A DNA stretch of 64,000 nucleotides from NCBI GenBank assembly GCA_049509515.1, contig JBEKZV010000041.1:47109-111108 (forward strand), read 5' to 3'. A program made the position numbers and the translations under genes. Below the pieces are notes generated by a model that searched no databases, was not told the DNA's origin, and worked only from the letters and a program-made list of their open reading frames with translations. Below, piece by piece: positions 19,701 to 25,581 of this stretch. This DNA is from JBEKCP01 sp049509515. GTDB taxonomy: Bacteria > Planctomycetota > Planctomycetia > Pirellulales > Thermoguttaceae. Numbering within the stretch: the stretch's first letter is position 1; every line of letters begins with the position of its first letter.

Positions 19701-19959
19701 AGGTGCGGTCCGCCTTGGTCCGCAAGAGATGGTCCTGCATGGTATAGGGATAGGTGATCGAGGTCTTGACCGTGGTCGAGAGCCCGGGCGCATCCTCCAA
19801 GGCGCGGAACTTGGGGTGCGGGTCTTCCTCCCAGGCATAGGTGGGGATGGTGATCGTGCCCTGCCAGGCCGCGACCTTGGCCAGGCCCGCCCGCGGCCGC
19901 CAGAGCACGAGCGAGAAGACGAGCGAAACCGAAATCAAGATTCGCGCCGCGATTTTCAT
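16783..19959 (-). CDS. Secreted DUF5107 protein with C-terminal TPR repeats
   Basis: The ATG at 19959 opens a signal peptide (about residues 1-27, MKIAARILISVSLVFSLVLW). Residues 30-400 form a DUF5107 domain (a beta-sandwich, galactose-mutarotase-like fold) with LPELGGRLHSVLDK and NHVIKPGMIALRGAF. A short beta domain follows, and from about residue 480 to the end there are TPR units (for example ALAHFALGNLLAH, PEFGEAWRNLGLAAW). DUF5107-TPR proteins often occur with carbohydrate-use genes; no substrate is evident here. A small palindrome (17957-17998) is read in frame inside the TPR region as TPTMRARCPVPDT. It has 1058 residues. Low-confidence in-frame starts lie further upstream. Confidence 0.85.
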   Translation of the reverse strand: MKIAARILISVSLVFSLVLWRPRAGLAKVAAWQGTITIPTYAWEEDPHPKFRALEDAPGLSTTVKTSITYPYTMQDHLLRTKADRTYKALFLENEYLKITCLPELGGRLHSVLDKTEGKEMFHLNHVIKPGMIALRGAFISGGVEWNAGPQGHTVTVCSPVDALTGQNADGSAYLEIGNQEMICRTRWTVRVTLHPGRSYLDEQIRIANPTDTPAPYYFWNCTAFPNRPGTRFIYPMRLGTDHFGRKFFAWPVDAGKDLSRLKNWDAPASVFAVGCEHDFFGAYDVDADRGIVATANHYELPGKKAWTWGNSDFGLVGQKNLTDQDGQYIEVQSGPLPTQSDYGLLGPHDQIAWQEWWYPVHGLGRGFEYANRNLAVEAVRKDGRLRLRILATGEFPDASYTLSWSGGKAAVRRPDPSAAPNPFAPNPLAAVHFKTPVRRLDLSPAKPQEIAVPAGGGEPVHVSIRAQDRTLLAEFTVPLEIRPATPPKLAEKPDEQLGVEELYLKGERAYRALDRRLARGYCEKALAKDAGDGPALRMLAAMDVAVGRYQDARERLKKALQRQPDDGLAWYFLGVAHLRVEGQESEALACGYRAARCPATASIGYDLAGRAHLRLKQAAPAAAAFRKAVAANPRDGRAKDHLALALRAVGRADGTPTMRARCPVPDTLEEARQIARQRSAEEPTNLLPRAILAIEDDAALQQFVKDARAFVGEYEFNMLETSLALAELGLLDEAGRLLYAACLDEVPPARRTILPRCYLAYFARFADKNSKLPAPWVKAVLRQNELLSAGASGAYPSRPEELAVLEYCLAEEPGDALAHFALGNLLAHVARVPEAVSHWKEAARLAPEFGEAWRNLGLAAWKSQGQLDAAAEHYRRAIALRPKDQTLYRDLAEVLLAAGKRREAIALLEGMPAGADRRSEITILLAQAYFDAERYDDALKLLESTPYFVNWEAQTITWDLFNQAHVKRGRQSLEQKHFAAALVDFEAALTYPANLNVGRSNQPEESSALYGKGQALVGLGRPDEARAAWRQGAALPESSAEQNRYRRMCKEALGSRG
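17957..17998. repeat. GTATCCGGCACC and GCACCGTGC...GCATGGT repeat units inside the DUF5107-TPR gene
   Basis: A half copy of the GTATCCGGCAC element abuts a copy of the small ACCATG palindrome. It is read in frame between two TPR segments. Confidence 0.75.
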
Positions 19960-20086
19960 GGCTGGCTGCATTGTGCGTGCCCCCGAAATTGTCCCCAAGG
20001 CGATCCGCCCCGAGCTCCGCCCAACAGATCGGCCACCGTGGCCACGGCATCAAGCCGGTGCTGTTGGTTGGCGTCGAACTGCGGGT

Positions 20087-21115
20087 TTAGTCGCTGCCCT
20101 CCTTGTCCTTCTTCTTTTCGATGCGTTTGATCTCCTTCTCAAAGTCGCTTTCGAACCTTCGGTCCTGCTGGACGCGGAACGTCTCGTACTGTTCTTCGGC
20201 CAATCGCCGGGCCACTTCGGCGGAGACGGCCCCGGCGTTGGCCAACACTTCGTATTCGTTGAACTTCAGGAACGCATCAAGCCTGGCCACCCAATCGGCC
20301 ATACGCATCGGGATTTGGCGTGCAGCCTGGTTCTCGGCGTAGTCCAGGTACATGGTGACGATCCGTTCCAATTCCTGGATCTCCTGCTCGATCAGGTAGT
20401 TCTTGGCAATCGACACGTCGCCCTTGAGGATCTTGCCGCGGGGTGCGTTCTTCCAGGTGGTCAGCCCCATCGACGGCTTCGCGGCGTCGGCGCGCTCGGC
20501 GATGATCTCGGCGGCCGTCTTGCCGGTGACCGCCCAGTGCAGCTTGTTTTGGACGGTCTTGAAGAACGTTTTGGTGATCTCCGCGTCCTGGTCGTAGTCG
20601 ATGCTGCACTGTTCGTAGATGTCGGTGATTTTCAGGTAGAAGCGGCGTTCGCTGGCCCGTATCTCGCGGATGCGCTGGAGGAGTTCGTCGAAGTAGTCTT
20701 TGCCGAAGCGCTTGTTCAGCTTCAGCCGCTCGTCGTCGAGAACAAACCCCTTGGTGACGAATTCCCGGAGTGTCCGCGTGGCCCAGATGCGGAACTGGGT
20801 GGCCTGGGTGCTGTTGACCCGGTAGCCCACCGAAATGATGGCGTCCAGGTTGTAGAAGCTGACCTGGTAGTTCTTGCCGTCGGCGGCAGTTGTCCGGATT
20901 TTCCGGAGAACTGACGGTTCGTCTAACTCCCCGCTGGCAAATATGTTACGGAAATGTTCGCTAATCGTGCGGATATCGACCCCAAAGAGCTCGGCGATTC
21001 GCTTCTGGTTGAGCCAGAACGTCTCGGACTGGTAGAGCACCTCGATCCTGACAGTCCCCTCTTGGGTCTGGTACAGGATGAGCTCCCCTTCGTTGGGTTT
21101 CTCGGCGTCGGTCAT
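20087..21115 (-). CDS. RhuM family protein
   Basis: 342 residues of the RhuM (virulence RhuM) family: LYQTQEGTVRIEVLYQSETF at the N-terminus, WLNQKRIAELFGVDIRTISEH (a helix-turn-helix-like segment, about residues 34-54), then VSFYNLDAIISVGYRVNS and FRIWATRTLREFV. The family is widespread on genomic islands and its biochemical role is not established. The C-terminus is charged (KEIKRIEKKKDKE). It is followed by a secreted protein and a toxin-antitoxin pair, suggesting an accessory patch. Confidence 0.85.
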   Translation of the reverse strand: MTDAEKPNEGELILYQTQEGTVRIEVLYQSETFWLNQKRIAELFGVDIRTISEHFRNIFASGELDEPSVLRKIRTTAADGKNYQVSFYNLDAIISVGYRVNSTQATQFRIWATRTLREFVTKGFVLDDERLKLNKRFGKDYFDELLQRIREIRASERRFYLKITDIYEQCSIDYDQDAEITKTFFKTVQNKLHWAVTGKTAAEIIAERADAAKPSMGLTTWKNAPRGKILKGDVSIAKNYLIEQEIQELERIVTMYLDYAENQAARQIPMRMADWVARLDAFLKFNEYEVLANAGAVSAEVARRLAEEQYETFRVQQDRRFESDFEKEIKRIEKKKDKEGSD

Positions 21116-21184
21116 CCGGTCGCCCTACACGATCCTAGGGCTGTATGCCCCCTACCCGCCGGCGGGTGGCACTGTGAAAGGCGC

Positions 21185-22351
21185 TCACGGCTCGACGTAG
21201 CGCCAAATGCCCGCCGCACACCAGTTGCCGCTCACGATGACGTAGTGTTTCCCATCGAATGACACGGCCGCCCGTTTGGTGCCGTTGATCATGGCCGGCG
21301 GCGTCAGCGTGTAGTCCTTGGACCACGGCGTGCCCGTGGCCCGCGACGCCCGCTGCAGGTTGGGGTTGAAGTTGTGCGACAGCAACGGGAAGCCGTAGCT
21401 CGCATAGAGGTAACTCGGCGTAGCCACCACGGCGGAGGCCTGGAGCGTCGAGACCTGGGTCCAAGTCGCGCCCTGGTCGGCCGACCTATGGATGCCGCCC
21501 GTGTGGGGCAAATAGATCACGCCCCCGGTATCAATGAAAATCTGGTTCGCGCCATGGGCGTGCTCGGCCTGGAGCACCTTGGTCCAGGTCGCGCCCCGAT
21601 TCGTGGTCCGGAAGGTCCCGTGGTTGCCGTGGCCGGATTCGCTCACGGCGAGCCAGGTATCCGCGGTGATGAACCAGATGTAAGGGCTCTGGGTCCCCGT
21701 AACGCCGCCGGCGATGATCTCACCCTTATCGGCCCACTTGACGCCGCCGTCGGTCGACTCGTAGCAGTGGTCGTCGCCATGGTCGCCGCAGATGACGTGC
21801 AGGGCATCGCCGGGGTCGGTGTCGAAGTTGTAGACATCGTCGAACTTGCCGCCGTTGGAGTATCGCGTCCAATCCACGCCCCCGTTGGTCGAGACCCAGA
21901 CGCCCCGCACGGGGCCATATCCCTGGCAGGCGTACATCCGCGGAGGCGTCGCAGGATTGCGTTTCGGGTTCTTGTCGATCGCTTCGCCCCAGGCGCGGCC
22001 GAGATCCAACGGGCCCCCCTTGGCGCTGATCTTCGCCCAGGTAAGGCCGCAGTCGGTGCTCTTCCATACGCCCTGGTAATTGACGAAGGCGTAGAAGTCC
22101 CCGGGCCGCGCCGGGTCGGCCAGGACGTCGTTCACGCCGTAGTTGCCGCTCGGATCGTATTTGGGCGTCAGGTTCAGGGCCGGCGGCGTGACATTGGTCC
22201 AGACGCCCGTTTGCGCTTGGCCGTGCGGGCGCGGCAGCTCGGCGGCGTTGGCCCCCGTGCCGGTGATATCGACGGTTTGGCCGATCGCAGCCGAGCACAG
22301 GGCGAGCAGCGTCGAAGCGATCCGGCTTGAGCAAGAGTTTGCAACACTCAT
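21185..22351 (-). CDS. Secreted BNR/sialidase-type beta-propeller protein
   Basis: Several Asp-box/BNR repeats are seen: STDCGLTWAKI, STNGGVDWTRY, STDGGVKWADK, TTNRGATWTKV and SADQGATWTQV, spaced as in multi-bladed propellers of the xyloglucanase/exo-sialidase kind. The ATG at 22351 opens a hydrophobic signal-like N-terminus (SRIASTLLALCSAAIGQ). It has 388 residues. No catalytic assignment can be made from sequence alone; it may be a glycan-binding or hydrolase fragment. The frame stays open upstream to 22546 but lacks conserved character. Confidence 0.75.
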   Translation of the reverse strand: MSVANSCSSRIASTLLALCSAAIGQTVDITGTGANAAELPRPHGQAQTGVWTNVTPPALNLTPKYDPSGNYGVNDVLADPARPGDFYAFVNYQGVWKSTDCGLTWAKISAKGGPLDLGRAWGEAIDKNPKRNPATPPRMYACQGYGPVRGVWVSTNGGVDWTRYSNGGKFDDVYNFDTDPGDALHVICGDHGDDHCYESTDGGVKWADKGEIIAGGVTGTQSPYIWFITADTWLAVSESGHGNHGTFRTTNRGATWTKVLQAEHAHGANQIFIDTGGVIYLPHTGGIHRSADQGATWTQVSTLQASAVVATPSYLYASYGFPLLSHNFNPNLQRASRATGTPWSKDYTLTPPAMINGTKRAAVSFDGKHYVIVSGNWCAAGIWRYVEP

Positions 22352-22553
22352 GGATGTCTCCTTATCGAATCCGGTGCGTTCCAGCCGATGCAGGCGGCGT
22401 CTTGCACGCCGGCGGCAGGCGTGAAGTTGACGGCGAGGCGGCCCCAGTCTTCCAGAAGAGGTTCCGGCCCTTGCTTGACCTTCACTGGCTGAATAGCGTA
22501 GCCGGCCGCCCGCGGGCCGCACCTCCGCTCCTCTGCTCCGGCCCAAGAGCGAG
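22352..22553. other. Gap between BNR gene and antitoxin gene
   Basis: No convincing gene. A minus-strand frame (22348-22623) encodes residues such as AVNFTPAAGVQDAACIGWN that look protein-like but match nothing I recognise. It could be a gene remnant. Confidence 0.3.
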
Positions 22554-22856
22554 TCAACTTCTCTTCCTGAGCCGTGGCCGCGCCGCCGTCCTCTTTCTTT
22601 GTCTCAGCCCGAGCTCGTGGCATATGTCAGACAGGCTGATTCCTCCTTGTTCCCGATAGGAGCGCCGGGATGCCTCTATCAGCGCAATGAACTTGGGGTT
22701 GTTCGCCAGCGAGACGGCCTCCCAGTCGGAACCGGATACGTCCCTGACGGCAACGACGGGGTTACCCCTGCGGGTGAGAATGACGGGTTCCTTCTTCGCC
22801 ATCCTTGCGAGGTCCTTCGCCGTCAGGGTAGTGCCTTCCATTGCAACCGTCTTCAT
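22554..22856 (-). CDS. Phd/YefM-like antitoxin
   Basis: About 100 residues. TLTAKDLARMAKKEPVILTR and GNPVVAVRDVSGSDWE match the Phd/YefM antitoxin fold (DNA-binding N-terminus), and the C-terminal part would wrap the toxin. It overlaps the toxin stop by 4 bp (ATGA) and follows the toxin gene, the reverse of the usual antitoxin-first order. It ends in a basic Arg/Lys tail. Confidence 0.82.
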   Translation of the reverse strand: MKTVAMEGTTLTAKDLARMAKKEPVILTRRGNPVVAVRDVSGSDWEAVSLANNPKFIALIEASRRSYREQGGISLSDICHELGLRQRKRTAARPRLRKRS

Positions 22857-23149
22857 AGCCGTACCTCCTCACCGCCAATGAACAATCCGTTGTGAACCTT
22901 GCGCCCGACCGCCATGATCACGACCGTTGCTGCGCCTTCATCGACATCGTAGAACACGCGAAAATCCCCGACACGAAGCTCCCAAGGAGCGAGTGGGTTT
23001 TCCTCCAGCAGTTTTCGATTACGCGTTGCCCCTGCCGGTTGGTAGGTCAAGTGGCCCCTGATCGCGTCTGCGATCGTCTGTTGGTCCCGCTTGCGGAGGC
23101 CCCTCAGATTCTCTCGGGCGGCCGCGGAGAACTCGACCGAAAACTTCAT
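22853..23149 (-). CDS. RelE/ParE-superfamily toxin
   Basis: 98 residues from ATG 23149. FSVEFSAAARENLRGLRKRDQQTI, then WELRVGDFRVFYDVDEGAATVVIMAVGRK is the RelE/ParE core with the conserved Arg-x-x-Asp-x-Arg pattern. Such toxins cleave mRNA on the ribosome (RelE) or act on gyrase (ParE); the sequence alone does not decide which. It is the first gene of a two-gene operon with the Phd-like antitoxin. Confidence 0.85.
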   Translation of the reverse strand: MKFSVEFSAAARENLRGLRKRDQQTIADAIRGHLTYQPAGATRNRKLLEENPLAPWELRVGDFRVFYDVDEGAATVVIMAVGRKVHNGLFIGGEEVRL

Positions 23150-23264
23150 CCCTCTCTCCGCGATGCCCCGGCCGGGCTGCCGCACCATCCAATCTTATTT
23201 TATCCGATCGGCGGTTAGGCGGTGAGGCGTCGAACTGGTGGGCAAGGCCGCCGGCCGCGGTCCC

Positions 23265-24656
23265 TCAGCGGGACTTTTTGGCGGCCATTGCCAGGGCCGC
23301 CAGGTAGGGCACCGGCTCGCTCCCCAAGGCGTTCAGCACCGTGCCGCCGGCCGTGAAGACGTAGGTGACCCACTCCGGCCGGCCGTACTTCTCGAGGGCC
23401 GCGCCCCCTTCGCCGCCGCCGATGTAGACCTTGATCCCGGCGTCCTTCATGCGTTTCAACTGGGCCATGAAGCTCCGCGTGCCCTCCTCGAACCGCGGGT
23501 CCTCGAACATGCCGAAGACGCCGTTGTGGAAGGCCACGGCACCGGCCGGCCGCGCCTCGATGAACTTCGTCACCGTATCGGCAAACAGCCGGCCGGTCGC
23601 CGGCCCAACGTCGAACTGCTGGTCGCCCGGCCCGATCTGGGCCGAAACCCGAGCGTCCTGGAGCACGAAATCCACCGGCATGACGAACTCGATCCCCTTG
23701 GTCCGGCCCTCGCGGATCATCTGCTTGGCCTGCTCGATCCGCTTGCGGGAGATGAAATAGGGCTTGTCGCCGTTGGCCGGGTCCTCGGCCGCGCCCAGGG
23801 GGAAGTCGCGGCCTTCCAGCTCCGCGGCCGCCTTCTTCAGGGCCATCGCCAGCGAGCCGGCCGTCAAAACCAGCCTGATCTTGCCGCGGTTGATCATCGC
23901 CTCCATGTCGTCCAGCTTGTCGGCCTTCAGCCCGCTGAACACCACCATCTCGGCGGCCAGGCAGTCGCGCAACCGGACGTCGAACTGCTCGGCCTCGTAG
24001 AGGCCCAGGGCCACGCGCTCCTGGGCGGCGGGCACCACGACGCTCGAGGCGTCCAGGCTGCCGGCGGAAAACGCCTCGTGTACGTAGACCCGGGCCACCT
24101 TCCCGGCCAGCTCGTCAGCCAGCCGGGCCAGCCGGTCGGCCAGCTTCGGCAAGTCGGCCGGCTTGGCCTTCCACAGCGCCCGCTCCACGTCGTACTTCCG
24201 CACGTTCTCCAGCAGGATCACGCCGCCGGGGGCCAACTGCCGGATCGCCTCGACCAACTCCGGCCGCACCGTGGTCGTGGCCGGATCGAGCCAGTCGGCG
24301 ACGAAACCCACTTCGCAGCCGAGGATCTCCGCCAGGCGGGCGCGGACCTTGGAGAGCGACTTGTCCGGCTCGCGGCCGATATGGCCGAAAACGATCTGCT
24401 TCCACCCCTTCTGCCGGCCGAAATCGAGGGTCGCACGCATCGACCGCAGGCGGATATCCCCTTCGCCCAGCTTGCCGCCCGGCTTGGCATCCACGTCGCC
24501 GCGGACCAGGACCGGCGTGCCGCGCGGGACATCGGCCAGCGACGCCAGCCGCGGAATCACCCGCAGGTAGGCCTCCAGCGGCTGTTTGGGCACCTGCGGA
24601 TCGTCGCCCAGAATCCCGCGACACCAGTTCAGCATCTGCTCGGTGGTGATCGGCAT
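23265..24656 (-). CDS. pgk: Divergent phosphoglycerate kinase-like protein
   Basis: 463 residues along the whole PGK fold: VLVRGDVDA near residue 49 (family RVDFN), FGHIGREPD (family SHLGRP), GGVILLENVRKYDVE, VYVHEAFSAG, and a C-terminal nucleotide region. Several hallmark positions differ. The Asn of RVDFN is Asp, the DAF motif is EAF, GGGDS is GGGEG and TGGGAS is TAGGTV. It could be a specialised paralogue or an altered kinase. It has an N-terminal extension of about 40 residues. It lies downstream of two coupled small genes, with repeats in between. Confidence 0.72.
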   Translation of the reverse strand: MPITTEQMLNWCRGILGDDPQVPKQPLEAYLRVIPRLASLADVPRGTPVLVRGDVDAKPGGKLGEGDIRLRSMRATLDFGRQKGWKQIVFGHIGREPDKSLSKVRARLAEILGCEVGFVADWLDPATTTVRPELVEAIRQLAPGGVILLENVRKYDVERALWKAKPADLPKLADRLARLADELAGKVARVYVHEAFSAGSLDASSVVVPAAQERVALGLYEAEQFDVRLRDCLAAEMVVFSGLKADKLDDMEAMINRGKIRLVLTAGSLAMALKKAAAELEGRDFPLGAAEDPANGDKPYFISRKRIEQAKQMIREGRTKGIEFVMPVDFVLQDARVSAQIGPGDQQFDVGPATGRLFADTVTKFIEARPAGAVAFHNGVFGMFEDPRFEEGTRSFMAQLKRMKDAGIKVYIGGGEGGAALEKYGRPEWVTYVFTAGGTVLNALGSEPVPYLAALAMAAKKSR

Positions 24657-24683
24657 GAGGTAACTCCTTTTGATTGCAACTCA

Positions 24684-24784
24684 AGCTTCCCTATCCCTTC
24701 GGGAGAGGGGCAGGGGGCGAGGGCCGTGGCGAGAGCGCCCGGCCAGCCGCCCTCACCCTAACCCTCTCCCGGAGGGAGAGGGGA
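24684..24784. repeat. CTCTCCCGGAGGGAGAG palindrome pair between pgk and small genes
   Basis: CCCTTCGGGAGAGGG and CCCTCTCCCGGAGGGAGAGG units face each other across a GC-rich centre. It is the same family as in cobB and cbiB. Confidence 0.85.
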
Positions 24785-24790
24785 GCCGAG

Positions 24791-24955
24791 TCACTGCCGG
24801 CCCAGATCGTCCGCCTGGCGGCGAAACTTTTCGGCTTGGTGGCAGTAGGTCTTCCGCCGCGGGATGCTGTGTACCGTCGTGGCGAGATTCTCGTATTTCT
24901 TCGCCAGCGCCCGCTTGACTTCCGCCAGCTTCGCGCGATCTTGTTTCAGCGTCAT
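24791..24955 (-). CDS. Small conserved-looking protein of unknown function
   Basis: 54 residues from ATG 24955, which overlaps the stop of the preceding small gene as ATGA. It is rich in Lys, Arg and Ala (KLAEVKRALAKKYENLA) and ends with a CHQAEKFRRQADDL helix, probably mainly helical. Function unknown. The coupling to its neighbour supports that both are real genes. Confidence 0.6.
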   Translation of the reverse strand: MTLKQDRAKLAEVKRALAKKYENLATTVHSIPRRKTYCHQAEKFRRQADDLGRQ

Positions 24956-25134
24956 TTCGCTTGCTCCTCGGGCGCGAGGATAGTGACTTCGATCCGCTGC
25001 GGGGGCGCGCCCTTGAAGGCCCACTTCTGGATGTACAGCGTTCCGACCACCGGTGGCTGCCCCTCGGCGACTTCGGTGTAGCGGAGGGTGTTCTTGGTTT
25101 CCTTCTCGAACGTGAAGGGTCGCTCGATTTTCAT
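24952..25134 (-). CDS. Small hypothetical beta-rich protein
   Basis: 60 residues. TFEKETKNTLRYTEVAEG and VVGTLYIQKWAFKG resemble a small family of 55-65 residue proteins seen in diverse bacteria and phages; I cannot name a function. It overlaps the next gene by 4 bp (ATGA). Confidence 0.62.
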   Translation of the reverse strand: MKIERPFTFEKETKNTLRYTEVAEGQPPVVGTLYIQKWAFKGAPPQRIEVTILAPEEQAK

Positions 25135-25324
25135 GCCCGATTCTCCCTGTTACGGGGGGCCGCCGTCGCCTGGGCTAGTCGCCCCACGAGAGGGACCGGG
25201 AGCACGGACATCGTGCCCGCTGTTGCGGTCCCAAACGGCCGGGTCCGCCGAATCATGGCCCGTCAGCCATGCGCAGCAATGATCCTACCCGAAACGCTTT
25301 CCGGGGACAAGGAGGGCCCCAACC

Positions 25325-25422
25325 GCAGTGGGCAGTGGGCAGTGGGCAGTGGGCAGTGGGCAGTGGGCAGTGGGCAGTGGGCAGTGGGCAGTGGGCAGTG
25401 GGCAGTGGGCAGTGGGCAGTGG
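25325..25422 (+). repeat. Fourteen tandem copies of the heptanucleotide GCAGTGG
   Basis: Counted directly: eight perfect units in 25325-25380 and six in 25381-25422, followed by a degenerate GGGTGGGCACTGGG edge. It lies between a small-gene pair and the terminator of the M56 operon and is not coding. Short copies occur near 48812, 58000 and 58120. Confidence 0.97.
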
Positions 25423-25512
25423 GGGTGGGCACTGGGTACTCTGTGTCACCGACACGCCACCCGCAAGTCGGAGGTATTGACGGTCCCCCGTTGTAGGGTC
25501 TCGGACTAGAGG

Positions 25513-25549
25513 GACAAAATAAGGGTGCGGCAGGAACCCTGCCGCACCC
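25513..25549 (-). terminator. Rho-independent terminator after the M56 peptidase gene
   Basis: On the minus strand GGGTGCGGCAGG pairs perfectly with CCTGCCGCACCC around a GTT loop and is followed by TTATTTTGT. It is placed 33 bases after the stop codon. Confidence 0.88.
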
Positions 25550-25581
25550 GTGATGGGCCGGTTGCCGCCCGCGACGTTTTC

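Noticed and set aside
16864..20130. A 1088-codon open frame on the plus strand
   Set aside because: It is opposite to the DUF5107-TPR gene and has no domain character.
22348..22623. A 91-codon minus-strand frame as a gene
   Set aside because: Part of it overlaps the antitoxin gene in another frame and I recognise no family; it is kept only as a possible remnant.
25325..25422. Tandem GCAGTGG units as a CRISPR array
   Set aside because: Units are contiguous with no spacers, and no cas genes are in the window.
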